A stretch of DNA of 48,970 nucleotides from Candidatus Geocrenenecus dongiae. GTDB lineage: Archaea > Thermoproteota > Nitrososphaeria_A > Caldarchaeales > Wolframiiraptoraceae. The stretch lies in assembly GCA_023267855.1 (NCBI GenBank), contig JALNLN010000013.1:1-48970 (forward strand), in the 5' to 3' direction. The notes below the pieces were generated by a model. The model ran no database searches. It was given only the letters and a program-made list of their open reading frames with translations, and was not told the DNA's origin. Position numbers and translations under genes: made by a program. This document shows, one piece after another, positions 23,908 through 34,100 of this stretch (position 1 is its first letter; each line of letters opens with the position of its first letter).

Positions 23908-25740
23908 TTAGATTATTCCTAGTTGTTTGAGACGTTCTTGCGGTACTGTTCCATCCATATTCCATCCATGTTTCTTATAGTACTCATCTATAAGTTTGTT
24001 GAAGGTTGCTTCATCTATTACATGTCCTTTCGATGGTCCACTTGGTGATGGTTCTGTCATAAACCTCTTTGGAAGTCTATCATCTTTACGTGTGAATCCA
24101 TGAAGTTGGTTGAAGTATCTTTCCTGCGTCCATATTCTCTCACCTATATTTAATACATCGTCTGATGTTATTTCCCATCCAGTATATGCTGAGAATAATG
24201 CTGCGTAATCTTCAGGTCCGAGAGCAAAAGTGCTGAACTTACACATATCTAGACTGTCGGTGAATGCGAATAATCTCTCCAATAAGTGTACTAATTCTAC
24301 TTTATTCTCTAATGTTAGTGGATCGGTTTTGTATGGTATTCCTAGAATTTCCGATGCAGGTGTGTAAGCTCTTAGATGACATGCACCTCTATTTGAGACT
24401 GAGTAGCCGATCACGAATCCTTTCAAACCTCTTGGATCATATGCAGGTATACTCATTCCTTTAACAGACATAGATATATCTGGGTCCCCGAAGATCTGTG
24501 CTGCTTTGGCCCCACCTTCCGCTAAAGTATTCCCTAGATCGTCTTCTCTATATGAAAGCCTCCTTGTAAGTTCTATGAACTTGTCTATATCACCCCATTT
24601 TACAGTCTCCTTTATTAATCCTCTTTCAGATGCTTCTGCTGCTACTGCTAATGTGTTTCCAAGCTCGATTGTATCTAATCCATAAAGATTCGCTAAATAG
24701 TTTAGGTATGAAACTGCTTCTATATGTCCTACACCTATCATTGCTCCTAGAGCCCATATTGATTCGTATTCTGGTCCTTCTGATTTATGTTTAAACTTTC
24801 CATCAAAGACCTGGACTTCTCTTTTACATGCTACTGGACATGCATGACATGTAGGTGTATCTCTAAGTATGGTTCCTCTAAGATTCTCTCCAGAGATATA
24901 GTATGCGAACTCGAACATTGTGTCTTTTGCGTTACGTGTAGGCCATGCACCTATCTCATTCACTATGTTTACGAGTACAGATGTTCCGTAAATTGATAAG
25001 CCACCTTTCTTAGGACCTGTTACAGGACTCTCACTAATCTTCTTTAATGCTTCTTGTCTAGCTTTCTCGAATGCTTGTGGATTTGCTGGTTTAGGCATAT
25101 CTTTCTCCTCACCAATTATGACTAAACCTTTCACTTTCTTAGAACCCATCACTGCTCCCATTCCAGCTCTTCCTGAAGCTCTACCCATAGAACGTTTACC
25201 GTAATGCATTATACATGCAAATCTAACTTTATTTTCTCCGGCTGGACCTATACCATAGAATTGAGCTTCATCTCCATACTTCTCCTTAATCATATTGTAT
25301 ACTTCTTCTGTTGTCTTTCCCCATAGTGTTTCAGCATCTTCTATGGTTACGGTTTTATTCTTTACGATAAGATATACTGGTTTATCGCTTGCACCTGTAA
25401 GGATTATTCCATCGAATCCAGCCCATTTTAATGTTGCTCCAGCCCATCCACCTGCATGGCTATCTCCAAAAGCTCCTGTAAGAGGTGATCTAGATACAGC
25501 ACATATTCTACCACTCATAGGTGTAAGTGTGCCTGTAAGAGGGCCGACCATTATTGCGAGAATATTTTCAGGTGATAGAGGATCCTTACCCACAGCATGT
25601 TTAAGCAGTATCCTTCCACCAAGCCCTCTACCACCAATAAACTTTCTTGCTTCTTCTTCATCAACTTCCTGGTACTCTACTTTTCTGTCAGTTAAGTTAA
25701 CCCAAGCTAAACAATTAGCATATCCTCCCGCTTTAACCAT
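23908..25740 (-). CDS. aor: Aldehyde:ferredoxin oxidoreductase (tungsten family), copy 2
   Basis: Same family as the gene at 8577-10421. Cluster cysteines at 298, 301, 305 (CHACPVAC) and 500. GGRGLGGRILLKH and GPLTGTLTPMSG are hallmarks, and the pterin-binding DPRG (435-438) is intact, unlike copy 1. The protein (610 residues) is closer to classical AOR than copy 1. It is downstream of the MoeA-PBP gene on the same strand; a 36-base inverted repeat fills most of the 66-base gap. Substrate is not known, although broad aldehyde specificity is usual in this branch. Confidence 0.93.
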   Translation of the reverse strand: MVKAGGYANCLAWVNLTDRKVEYQEVDEEEARKFIGGRGLGGRILLKHAVGKDPLSPENILAIMVGPLTGTLTPMSGRICAVSRSPLTGAFGDSHAGGWAGATLKWAGFDGIILTGASDKPVYLIVKNKTVTIEDAETLWGKTTEEVYNMIKEKYGDEAQFYGIGPAGENKVRFACIMHYGKRSMGRASGRAGMGAVMGSKKVKGLVIIGEEKDMPKPANPQAFEKARQEALKKISESPVTGPKKGGLSIYGTSVLVNIVNEIGAWPTRNAKDTMFEFAYYISGENLRGTILRDTPTCHACPVACKREVQVFDGKFKHKSEGPEYESIWALGAMIGVGHIEAVSYLNYLANLYGLDTIELGNTLAVAAEASERGLIKETVKWGDIDKFIELTRRLSYREDDLGNTLAEGGAKAAQIFGDPDISMSVKGMSIPAYDPRGLKGFVIGYSVSNRGACHLRAYTPASEILGIPYKTDPLTLENKVELVHLLERLFAFTDSLDMCKFSTFALGPEDYAALFSAYTGWEITSDDVLNIGERIWTQERYFNQLHGFTRKDDRLPKRFMTEPSPSGPSKGHVIDEATFNKLIDEYYKKHGWNMDGTVPQERLKQLGII

Positions 25741-25770
25741 AGCATCAAAAAATTATTTACCCCGGGATAT

Positions 25771-25806
25771 ATGTATTACTAGAATGTATATGTCCTAGTA
25801 ATACAT
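25771..25806. promoter_or_regulatory. Perfect 12-bp inverted repeat before AOR copy 2
   Basis: ATGTATTACTAG (25771-25782) and CTAGTAATACAT (25795-25806) are perfect 12-base arms around a 12-base spacer. The element begins one base after the MoeA-PBP stop codon and ends 31 bases before the AOR ATG. It could be an operator (two half sites about two helix turns apart, over the promoter) or a hairpin that ends or processes the upstream message. Confidence 0.55.
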
Positions 25807-27750
25807 TCAACCGAAGATCTTCTTTCCCATTTCTGGGTGGGGTCTATAGAAAGGTAGTTCTCTAAGTTTTTCTTTAAAAGTCTGTGAATTAAATGTGTTT
25901 AATATTTTCTTTACTGATTCTTTTTCTAATCTATCTTTTCTTACCGCTATATCGAATATTTCTTCTGTTAGTGGTATGAAGTCTAGTCCATAGATTTTCG
26001 CTACGTATCCTAATGCTACTCCTACATCTGCTCTCTTCTGAGCTATAGCTACTGCTACAGCATTATGCGTCTTTACTTCATACGTATATCCTCTTATCTT
26101 CTTCTCAGGCTCAGTTACACCCATCTTGCTTAACATCGTGTCTATGTATGTTCTAATGCCAGATCCTTTTACACGATTTACAAATACGACGTCATCTCTA
26201 AGAAGATCTTCTAGACTACTTATTTTCTTGGGGTTCCCTTTCTCAACTATTAAGCCTATTGTTCTAATGTATCCTCTATACAATTCTACTTCTTTCTCTA
26301 GTCCAAGTTTTTTAGGTATGTGGAGATTGTATGTCATGGTTTCTGGATCGAGTAGATGTGTTCCAGTTACGTCTGCCTCCCCTCTCTTTAAAGCTCTCCA
26401 CCCGGCTAGTGATCCAACATTAATTATCTTGAAGTTTCTTATATCTGCTTGATTGAGTAAGAGTTCAAGTGCTGGACAATTGCTTCCAATTATAGTTAGT
26501 TCTGGGAATTTTATCTTTTCGAAGAGCTTGACTTCTACTTGCTCATCTTCTTCAACATACTGTCTTTCTTCTTCTATATCTATGAAACCATCTACTAGTG
26601 ATAATGTTGTAGCAGCACCAGAATCTGAAATTACTGGATACGCTATTAAACCTGTTTTCGATGGAACTATATGTACAGGTATTAGATGTCTCTTACCTTT
26701 TCCAGTATCTATTCTGAAACCTAGTCTAGCTTTTACAGTATCTTCTACTAGTTCTTCACATCCCATAATCTTCAATATTATAGGTTTAACGAGAACTTGG
26801 AATATCATCATGGTTGAGAGAGGGAAACCTGGTAGACCTATAAACAGCTTTCCATCTTTTCCTACAGCTATTACAGTTGGTTTACCAGGTTTAACTCTTA
26901 ATCCATGTACTAAGACTTCACCGAGTTTTGCAAAAACTCTGTAAACCACATCTCCAAATCCTGCAGAAGTACTTCCAGAAGTAATGATTATATTGTATTT
27001 TTCCAGTATCTCGCTTATCTCCCGTTCAATTGTATCGTAATCATCTGGGAGGATCTTGATGAAATCTGGGTTTAATCCAAGAGCTTTCAACATAGATATT
27101 ATCGAGTACCGATTGACATCATAGATCTTTCCCGGGGGTAGGTGTTGAGACAAGTCGGCGAGTTCATCTCCAATAGAGAATACAGCAACACTAGGCTTAG
27201 AGTAAACTTTAACCTTGTTTACGCCTACAGCTGCTAATGCTGCTAGTTCTCTAAATCCTATTTTTCTACCTTTCTTTATTACTAGATCTCCTATAGCTGC
27301 ATCTGATCCTGTTTGAGCAATATTCTCTCCAGGTGCAACCGCCTTATAGATTAAAACGTGTTCGTCTTCTCTTTTTGTGTATTCCACCATTACTACAGCA
27401 TTAGCACCTCTAGGTATACATGCACCAGTAGATACTTCTACACATGTGCCGTTCTTTACTTCTATCTCAGATACTGCTCCTATCTTTACGGTTCCAGCTA
27501 GCTTTAGCTTAACAGGGTTTGCCTCATCCGCAATATAAGTATCTTCAGCGATTACAGCATAACCATCAACGGTACTCCGATCAAATGGTGGAGAATCTAC
27601 TACAGCGTATACATCTTCTGCGAGAATCCTACCGTATGCTTCATCAATGGAAACATATTCAACACCTATTGGTTTTAAGCCACCAAGCTTCTCTTCTAAG
27701 ATCTCTAATGCTTCTTCTATAGAGACGACTTTATGGAATACTAATGCCAC
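25807..27750 (-). CDS. moeA: MoeA molybdenum/tungsten insertase fused to PBP-like domain
   Basis: Residues 1-405 are MoeA, which inserts molybdate or tungstate into adenylated molybdopterin: FDRSTVDGYAV near 54-64, SGSTSAGFGD near 256-265, PGKPTVIA near 286-293 and GLPGFPLS. Residues about 415-647 form a periplasmic-binding-protein-like fold (IIGSNCPALELLL, then NVGSLAGWRALKRGEADVTG) without a signal peptide, so it acts in the cytoplasm. This two-domain form is known in archaea; the PBP part may bind an oxyanion, a pterin or another ligand. The AOR gene downstream suggests that it serves tungsten enzymes. Confidence 0.92.
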   Translation of the reverse strand: MALVFHKVVSIEEALEILEEKLGGLKPIGVEYVSIDEAYGRILAEDVYAVVDSPPFDRSTVDGYAVIAEDTYIADEANPVKLKLAGTVKIGAVSEIEVKNGTCVEVSTGACIPRGANAVVMVEYTKREDEHVLIYKAVAPGENIAQTGSDAAIGDLVIKKGRKIGFRELAALAAVGVNKVKVYSKPSVAVFSIGDELADLSQHLPPGKIYDVNRYSIISMLKALGLNPDFIKILPDDYDTIEREISEILEKYNIIITSGSTSAGFGDVVYRVFAKLGEVLVHGLRVKPGKPTVIAVGKDGKLFIGLPGFPLSTMMIFQVLVKPIILKIMGCEELVEDTVKARLGFRIDTGKGKRHLIPVHIVPSKTGLIAYPVISDSGAATTLSLVDGFIDIEEERQYVEEDEQVEVKLFEKIKFPELTIIGSNCPALELLLNQADIRNFKIINVGSLAGWRALKRGEADVTGTHLLDPETMTYNLHIPKKLGLEKEVELYRGYIRTIGLIVEKGNPKKISSLEDLLRDDVVFVNRVKGSGIRTYIDTMLSKMGVTEPEKKIRGYTYEVKTHNAVAVAIAQKRADVGVALGYVAKIYGLDFIPLTEEIFDIAVRKDRLEKESVKKILNTFNSQTFKEKLRELPFYRPHPEMGKKIFG

Positions 27751-27922
27751 GATCTTTCACCTTTTTCGTCACCATCTTCTTTAATATATTTATCTATCTA
27801 ATACCTATAATTCTCTGTCTAGTACTTCTTTTAGGTATTCTGGAAAAACATACCCTATTCTCTCCATATTTTAAGAGTTTGTGTTTATTTTCGATTGTTT
27901 GGAACACCGCTTTTACAAACCT

Positions 27923-28471
27923 TCAGAACTCTTTAGGTGTAAATTGTATTTCATCTACTCCATTTTTATGAAATAACTGAACGTCTACATACCTATACAC
28001 ATGTTTTGTAATAGATCTTGAAAGTGCATACCCATACATTCCATATCCTACGACTGGACCACCCCCTACCTCAAGGTCTACATAGGTCTCGGTCGAGAAC
28101 TTCATATCGTCTATCTTATCCCATTCAATTATCTTTTTATCTAGTAGGAGCCCATCCTCCCGCACTTCAACTCTCGACACCTCCCTATACTTGATGGAAG
28201 ATATCATAAAAACCGTTAGAGAGCCGATTAATATGATGACGATACTCAGCAGTGCATTCTTAGTTCCTTCGTCAGGGTAGCCGAATATGAAAGCGGATCC
28301 CAGCATAAATGCAAGCATCCCGAGAATTATTGATGACACTAAAGCTGAGACCATTACAATATACAATATCATTGTTTTACGAGTTCTTAGACACTCGCTT
28401 TCCTGGAAAAAGATCCTAACGTAAAGATAAGTTTTAAATGAATCCATCCTCGGAGAACATTTTGAAAACAT
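27923..28471 (-). CDS. Small membrane protein with PH-like C-terminal domain
   Basis: Up to 182 residues. Two hydrophobic helices (about 35-60 and 70-92) are followed by a beta-rich domain (REVSRVEVREDGLLLDKKII, EWDKIDDMKF) of the kind called bacterial PH-like. The start is uncertain: ATGs at 28471, 28447 and about 28372 are all open, and no clear ribosome site decides. The gene follows the NapH-like gene by about 90 bases on the same strand but seems unrelated to it. Function unknown. Confidence 0.6.
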   Translation of the reverse strand: MFSKCSPRMDSFKTYLYVRIFFQESECLRTRKTMILYIVMVSALVSSIILGMLAFMLGSAFIFGYPDEGTKNALLSIVIILIGSLTVFMISSIKYREVSRVEVREDGLLLDKKIIEWDKIDDMKFSTETYVDLEVGGGPVVGYGMYGYALSRSITKHVYRYVDVQLFHKNGVDEIQFTPKEF

Positions 28472-28564
28472 TTATTGTAACTGCAACTCTCGAGCATACA
28501 AATAAAGAAGCTTTAAGAACATTTTATGGAAGCATCACTTAGTTAGGATAATATAGATGAAGAA

Positions 28565-29503
28565 CTAACTATTGAGCTGTAAAGATCTCCTGAAGAACCT
28601 ATAGATAAAAAAGAAGTCATCAGAATATATAGGGTTAAGGGAGAATTTTTTGTAGGTTCTCAGAGATGTAAAGGAGAGTGATAATGCATTTGTTGGGCAG
28701 ACTTCGATACACTCAAAACACTTAATGCAGTCTATGTCCCTTATGCTGTCTTTCCCCATCTTAATGTATTTAGATATTATTGGTATAGATGTTCTGCAGA
28801 CTTCATCACATCTCCCACAGAATGTGCATAGTTTATCATTTATCTTTAGTGTTAAGAGTGAAAGCTTGTTAAATGTTCCGTAAAGTATTCCGGTTATGCA
28901 TATCCGTCTACACCAAAATCTTGGATAAACCGTAGATACAATAATGTCTAGAATGAACGTTAAGAGTATTACTATTATTGCATATTCTATCTTAGCGGGG
29001 ATAGCGATAGTTGGAGAGAATATTTGACTGAGCAAGTTTATGATTACCGAGAACATGGTGATAACGTTTAGGTAGTTTGTGTAAATTGGAATGTACGCAA
29101 AAATGCTCATTCCAAAGATTACAACAAACATTGGTATATAGAATTTTAGAGAAAAGTATACGATTCTACTGTGGCTTGAACTTCTAGATCTTCTTAGGTT
29201 CCTAAAGTATGAGTAGAAGATATCCAGTGGGCATATCCATCCACAGAAAACTCTACCTAGAACAAGATACAGGACTAGGGTGGTTAGAAAAGCTATTGTT
29301 GGAAAAACGATTGGCTGTTTGTAGGCTAGGAGTTTCTCTATAGCTGCTGTAGGATCCACAAACCCTATTATGTTTAATACTTTTGATGATACTAGTGATC
29401 CAACTATTATTGGGATATTATATATGATGAGTTGATGCTGCATCATGAATAGCAAGACTGTTGCGACTTGTAGTAATCTTCGCAGTAGATTGAAAGGTTT
29501 CAC
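28565..29503 (-). CDS. NapH/MauN-like membrane ferredoxin protein
   Basis: A 312-residue polytopic protein with about five helices. A cytoplasmic-loop motif CGWICPLDI near 86-94 and two C-terminal [4Fe-4S] motifs (CTFCGRCDEVC and CIKCFECIEVCP) define the NapH family, which passes electrons from quinol towards exported molybdoenzymes or helps mature them. The start overlaps the end of the TorD-like gene by four bases (ATGA), showing translational coupling. It would give this operon a second membrane electron entry besides the NrfD subunit. Confidence 0.88.
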   Translation of the reverse strand: MKPFNLLRRLLQVATVLLFMMQHQLIIYNIPIIVGSLVSSKVLNIIGFVDPTAAIEKLLAYKQPIVFPTIAFLTTLVLYLVLGRVFCGWICPLDIFYSYFRNLRRSRSSSHSRIVYFSLKFYIPMFVVIFGMSIFAYIPIYTNYLNVITMFSVIINLLSQIFSPTIAIPAKIEYAIIVILLTFILDIIVSTVYPRFWCRRICITGILYGTFNKLSLLTLKINDKLCTFCGRCDEVCRTSIPIISKYIKMGKDSIRDIDCIKCFECIEVCPTNALSLSFTSLRTYKKFSLNPIYSDDFFFIYRFFRRSLQLNS

Positions 29504-30132
29504 TTCTTCACTTCTCCTTTAATGAATTCTTCAATCTCCATTACTAATTCGTAATCTTCTTTTACGTAGTTGTCTGTTAAGCTCGCTAAAATTCTGTAAA
29601 AACGCTGAACACTCTTGTTTTCTATCTTCCAGCATACGTTGGGTAGCCATGTTAAGAGATGATTCTCTAGGAATCTCCTCTGTCTTGTTAGCAAACGTTT
29701 TACTTCTCTGAGATCCCCATTCCTCAGAGCTTCAAGAGACATTATACACATCACTAGCATGTATTCCAGTTCTACTCCAATATGGTCTTCTAAGACACTA
29801 TTATTTTGAAGTATTATTCCATCATCAAGCATCCAATCTCTAACTTCAAGCCACATTTTGCCTTTGAGGGTTCTCTCACCTCTATTCACAGATTCATAAG
29901 GAGTTACTAGTGGTACCGGAGTACCTATGAAAAGTCTTACATATTCAGCCCAGACATCTGTTGGGTAATCTTTGTCTCTACTCAACTTCTCTACTTCTTT
30001 TAAGAGTTCAGCGATGAGTTCACGGATATTCTTCTCTGGATAATTTTGAGATAAAGTTCTTAGGACTTCATTATTGAGAATGTCGTGTAGGAATTTTTCA
30101 GAAGGTTCTTCAAGAAAAAGGGTCATAAACAT
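29500..30132 (-). CDS. TorD/NarJ-type redox enzyme maturation chaperone
   Basis: A 210-residue, all-alpha protein. The family signature is visible as YVRLFIGTPVPLVTPYESV near 66-84, then EDHIGVELEYMLVM near 115-128 and LENHLLTWLP. Such chaperones bind the Tat signal of a molybdoenzyme and hold it back from export until the cofactor is inserted. It sits directly downstream of the catalytic subunit (23-base gap) and overlaps the NapH-like gene. Confidence 0.9.
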   Translation of the reverse strand: MFMTLFLEEPSEKFLHDILNNEVLRTLSQNYPEKNIRELIAELLKEVEKLSRDKDYPTDVWAEYVRLFIGTPVPLVTPYESVNRGERTLKGKMWLEVRDWMLDDGIILQNNSVLEDHIGVELEYMLVMCIMSLEALRNGDLREVKRLLTRQRRFLENHLLTWLPNVCWKIENKSVQRFYRILASLTDNYVKEDYELVMEIEEFIKGEVKK

Positions 30133-30155
30133 AAAAAATTATGAGGAGATTTGGT

Positions 30156-33077
30156 CTATATTATTTTCCACTCTCTTCTATAGTATTCTGCTATAATCCC
30201 TCGCGTCTCTTCTGGGGTTGCTTTTCTCACTTTTACTATCATGTCTGCGAAGACTGGTTGACCCATGATAGGCGACATGATGTAGTCTAATAATTCTGAA
30301 TGATTTGGCGTATAAGTTCTATGGGCATATGTTCCTCCAAGTCCTGGAGAGAATCTTCCTCCAGTTGCAAACCCCATCCTTATTACTCCAGGTCTAACAG
30401 TCTCGCATACGTAGGCTTTTGATAAGACTTTTCTTCCGAGCGGGTTTTCTATGATTATTAGGTCTCCCATCTTTATTCCTAATCTCTCTGCATCGGCAGA
30501 ATTTATCTGGACTGTTCCTATACACCACAGGTTTTTTGGTATAGTTTTCTCTACGTGGATTATCTCCATTCCTCCTGGGGATGTTTCAGCCATCTTTAGT
30601 GAGAAGCTTTCATTCATCGGCATCCATAATCCTTCAGCGGGTGTTTGTGCCAACCACTCACACATATGGGTCCCGCTCATCGCATGATGTACCCTCGCAG
30701 AGATCAATTGGAATGGATATTCATCTCTATACTTAACGTACTCTGGATTCGTATAGTAGTTCCAAACAGTCTCAAACCAGTAGAATGAGGTAGGCAATTC
30801 TTTCCATCCTAGTTTTCTCCAACTTGGTGGGACTACTCCGCTTTCTATTACAAGCTTGTTTATCCCTTCATACGTATAGAAGTGTAGCTCGAGCTTCTTC
30901 GTTTTCGTCTTAATAATTCCGCCCGGCTTCCAGTCTTGCTTCTCTTCATCCCATTCTCTGTACCTATACCAGCTCATAGGCCAGAATGCTCCGCCATAAT
31001 GTTTTCTCAGATACTCAACTGTTACATACTCGCCTGTTACAGTCTTCTTTTCATCGTCTATCTTTACTCGTCCTTCTTCGAGTGATTCAGGTGTACCGAT
31101 AAGGGTGTATCCCTCCGGTAGGTTAGGATAGGGTAGAGGTCTACCAACGTTAGGTCTGCCTGGAGCGACTCGGAGCATCTCATTTACGAAGTCTTCTTCT
31201 GTCTTATATTTCTCCCAAAATTCTTCTGGCATTATATCGCTCTTTCCAAATTCTTTCATTTCATATTCGTAGATCTTCTTAGCGAGCATGTTCATAATGT
31301 CGGTAGGTTTTTTACTCTCGAATAGTGGTTCTATTACTGCGTCTCGTAGGAATATTATCGGATGGGTCGGATATATGTCTGAGAGGCTCATCCTCTCCAG
31401 GTAGCTTGCTTCAGGCAGAATGTAGTCTGCATATAACCCGGATTCTAGTAGGATTGTATCAATGTAAACGTATAGTTCAAGTTTGTATTCTCCATCGGGT
31501 TTCTTTGCCGTGAATGCCTCAATAAACTTGTATACCGGTCCAGCAGTTATCAACGTATTACCAGTTCTCAGAATATATGCAGCCAGTGGGTACTTGTGCC
31601 CTTTGAACGGTCCATACTTTAACTCTATTCCCTCCATGATCATTCTCGGCAGGTCTCCTACTACATCATCCCATGCAGCGGGCCAGTCCCCATATCTAGC
31701 ATAGTGGAGTTTCTCTTGTTCTGCCTCCACCTCGACACCGTTTATAATCCTCTTTACTTTTCTTGTGTTGAACCATCTTCCAGTCGCTGTCCCTCCTTTA
31801 CTCGACTTAACGATTTCTGTATCTATTACTCCTCCACGTGCCTCGAAGTTCCCCGTGATTATGTTTAATACGCATCCGAGAATTGATGCTACATATCCAT
31901 TGTAGTGATGACCTGGCGATTGCATACCCCATATGAGTGCGGCCGGCTTAGTTATACCGAAAACATGTGCTAGGTACTCAATCTTCTCTTTTGGAAGACC
32001 TGTTCTCGCTTCAGCCCACTCCAAGGTAAAATACTTAAAACCATTTACAGGATCTACTTTATCCCACCAACTCTTGAAGTTCTCTAAGAATTCCTCCCAT
32101 CCTTCAACATATTTTAGTACACTATAATCGATGTAATTTCTTGTAGGATCGGCTGGATTATTATGTTCAAGGATGTATCTGAGCATAGCAGCAAACAAAT
32201 CGCCATCCGTCCCTGGTCTAATCGGGAACCATTCATCGGCTAGTGATGCCGTATTGCTGAAGCCTGGATCTACAACGAATACTTTGCATCCATTTTCTTT
32301 CTTTGCTCTAACGGTTCCAACAGTCTCCCAAACGATTCTAGTAGCTGTGAATGGGTTCCAGCCAACGTATATTATCAGTTTCGCATCGTGTTTATCATAC
32401 CATTTAAGACTGCCGTCAGGCATTCTTATAGGTACAGGTCGCAGAATGTCTGGCTCCCATCTCTTTCCATTTACTATAAGCTTCGGCCCGTGTCTCCTGG
32501 GAGTATCACATATCGCTCCATGCTCTACAGCGTTTGGTGAACCGAAGGCAAAAGTCAACCTCCAGTATTGGTCTCTATCTGTTACATCTCCAGTATCGGT
32601 TAATAGTGCCTCTGGACCATATTTCTTCTTGATCTCAACGAGTTTCCGAGCTATCTCATCTATCGCCTGCTCCCAAGAGATCCTAACGAATTTTCCTTCA
32701 CCACGTTCACCCACCCTCTTCAATGGATACTTTATTCTATATGGACTATAAACTAGCTGTAATCCAGCTATGGCTTTAGCGCAGGCTGCGCCTCTACTAT
32801 TGTAGGTTAAATGAGGGTTACCGTAGACTCTTACCACTCTACCATCTTTGACCCACACTTCAAGAGCGCACTCGGCTGCACACATTACACATGCCGTATA
32901 TTTCACTTGTACATCTCTCTTCTTTATCCTCTGCTTGACCGCTCTAAGGTTCTCAGCAGGTATTTGAACTAGATGCATTTTTTCATAGATTGCTGGTCCT
33001 AGGGTTGCACCAGCAATTACGGCCAGAGATGCCAGAGATCCTAACTCTATAAACTTTCTTCTACTTAACTTACTCAT
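30156..33077 (-). CDS. Tat-exported molybdopterin oxidoreductase catalytic subunit
   Basis: DMSO-reductase-superfamily catalytic (A) subunit, 973 residues. Tat signal LSRRKFIELGSLA at 4-16. An [4Fe-4S] cluster is held by Cys63, 66, 70 and 99 (CVMCAAEC, then a later C). The probable metal ligand is Cys190 in HGAICDTPRRHG. FVRISWEQAIDEIARKL and PGTDGDLFAAMLR are superfamily hallmarks. With B and NrfD-type C subunits it belongs with the polysulfide, thiosulfate, tetrathionate and arsenate reductases. The length exceeds Psr/Phs (about 750) and is nearer TtrA or ArrA. The substrate cannot be chosen from sequence alone. Mo and W are both possible. Confidence 0.92.
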   Translation of the reverse strand: MSKLSRRKFIELGSLASLAVIAGATLGPAIYEKMHLVQIPAENLRAVKQRIKKRDVQVKYTACVMCAAECALEVWVKDGRVVRVYGNPHLTYNSRGAACAKAIAGLQLVYSPYRIKYPLKRVGERGEGKFVRISWEQAIDEIARKLVEIKKKYGPEALLTDTGDVTDRDQYWRLTFAFGSPNAVEHGAICDTPRRHGPKLIVNGKRWEPDILRPVPIRMPDGSLKWYDKHDAKLIIYVGWNPFTATRIVWETVGTVRAKKENGCKVFVVDPGFSNTASLADEWFPIRPGTDGDLFAAMLRYILEHNNPADPTRNYIDYSVLKYVEGWEEFLENFKSWWDKVDPVNGFKYFTLEWAEARTGLPKEKIEYLAHVFGITKPAALIWGMQSPGHHYNGYVASILGCVLNIITGNFEARGGVIDTEIVKSSKGGTATGRWFNTRKVKRIINGVEVEAEQEKLHYARYGDWPAAWDDVVGDLPRMIMEGIELKYGPFKGHKYPLAAYILRTGNTLITAGPVYKFIEAFTAKKPDGEYKLELYVYIDTILLESGLYADYILPEASYLERMSLSDIYPTHPIIFLRDAVIEPLFESKKPTDIMNMLAKKIYEYEMKEFGKSDIMPEEFWEKYKTEEDFVNEMLRVAPGRPNVGRPLPYPNLPEGYTLIGTPESLEEGRVKIDDEKKTVTGEYVTVEYLRKHYGGAFWPMSWYRYREWDEEKQDWKPGGIIKTKTKKLELHFYTYEGINKLVIESGVVPPSWRKLGWKELPTSFYWFETVWNYYTNPEYVKYRDEYPFQLISARVHHAMSGTHMCEWLAQTPAEGLWMPMNESFSLKMAETSPGGMEIIHVEKTIPKNLWCIGTVQINSADAERLGIKMGDLIIIENPLGRKVLSKAYVCETVRPGVIRMGFATGGRFSPGLGGTYAHRTYTPNHSELLDYIMSPIMGQPVFADMIVKVRKATPEETRGIIAEYYRREWKII

Positions 33078-33083
33078 GTACCC

Positions 33084-34100
33084 TCACCTCTTATACTTAA
33101 ACTCTGGGATGGGGAAGATAGTTAAGCCAAGCACATACAAGAATAAAGATAATGATATTACTCCAACGGTGGCTAAAATCTCTGTCTGTGTTGGCATAAA
33201 ACTGAGGAGCGAGTAAAGTTGTGGCGAGACTTCTACAATCTGCTGTCCGCCGATTATAAGATTCCACTTATAAGAGTAGACTCCAGCTAGAATTAGAATA
33301 GATGTAGCTATCGACCCGATTGTCGAGGTCCTCACCTTTTCTGTCACCAACATGAAGATCGGGAGTAATCCTCCTAGAATGTATTGCACGCCTATGAAGC
33401 TTAGTGCTAAGTAGCCGAATAACAAGATTGAAAGCTTAGTCCATATTAATGTTTCCGCATATGCAGTTATTGAAAGCTCGATCAGTGTAAAGACGAGATA
33501 TATTACTAGAAAGTAGAGAGTAAGCTTCCCTAAAGAATTCAGAGTATCTTTTCGTAATCCATCTCTTCCCAAAGTTATGATTGCTAGTAGAGTTACTAGA
33601 GCTGCTCCAGCCGTTATCCCTGAAAGTATGGCTGTTATGGGGGTTATGGTGCTACTCCAGACTTCTCTAGCTTTCATGCCACCAATTATAAATCCGAAGT
33701 ATCCGCCGAATATTAATGATATCACTAACCCTATCGCCGAGATTCCAGTGGATGCTCTCTGGAACCATACCGCTTCCCTATATCTACTATGTACGATTAT
33801 TTGAGTAGTTAATAGAATTACAAAGATCATCCAAATGTATCCGAATAAGGCCATAACTGAACTCGGCATTGGATAGAGGTAGATATTGGGAGCTCTTAAT
33901 GGAGAGCCGAGCTCTAGGACCAATGGTATAGGCGAAGCTAGCAGGAACCCCCATGCAGTCACCATTGAGAAAGTCGAGATACCTTCAAGATTTCTCACCT
34001 TGAAGAGTATTGGAGCAATTGATATAATATATGAGCCTAGCACTAAGCCTGTGATGAAAGAGTAGAGTACTATCATCGGTCCCCAGATTATATTTGTCAT
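33084..34100 (-). CDS. NrfD/PsrC-type membrane subunit
   Basis: A 338-residue protein with nine or ten hydrophobic helices and no heme-binding pattern, as expected for NrfD-family quinol-binding anchors. VTAWGFLLASPIPLVLELGS near 47-66 and PNIYLYPMPSSVMALFGYIW match the conserved second and third helices. It would exchange electrons between quinones and the FeS subunit. The start overlaps the stop of the FeS subunit gene by four bases, and the stop is six bases from the catalytic subunit gene. Confidence 0.9.
   Translation of the reverse strand: MTNIIWGPMIVLYSFITGLVLGSYIISIAPILFKVRNLEGISTFSMVTAWGFLLASPIPLVLELGSPLRAPNIYLYPMPSSVMALFGYIWMIFVILLTTQIIVHSRYREAVWFQRASTGISAIGLVISLIFGGYFGFIIGGMKAREVWSSTITPITAILSGITAGAALVTLLAIITLGRDGLRKDTLNSLGKLTLYFLVIYLVFTLIELSITAYAETLIWTKLSILLFGYLALSFIGVQYILGGLLPIFMLVTEKVRTSTIGSIATSILILAGVYSYKWNLIIGGQQIVEVSPQLYSLLSFMPTQTEILATVGVISLSLFLYVLGLTIFPIPEFKYKR

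Noticed and set aside
32173-32751. A 192-codon plus-strand frame within the molybdoenzyme gene
   Set aside because: Long antisense frames arise easily opposite biased codon usage; the sense strand carries the cofactor motifs.
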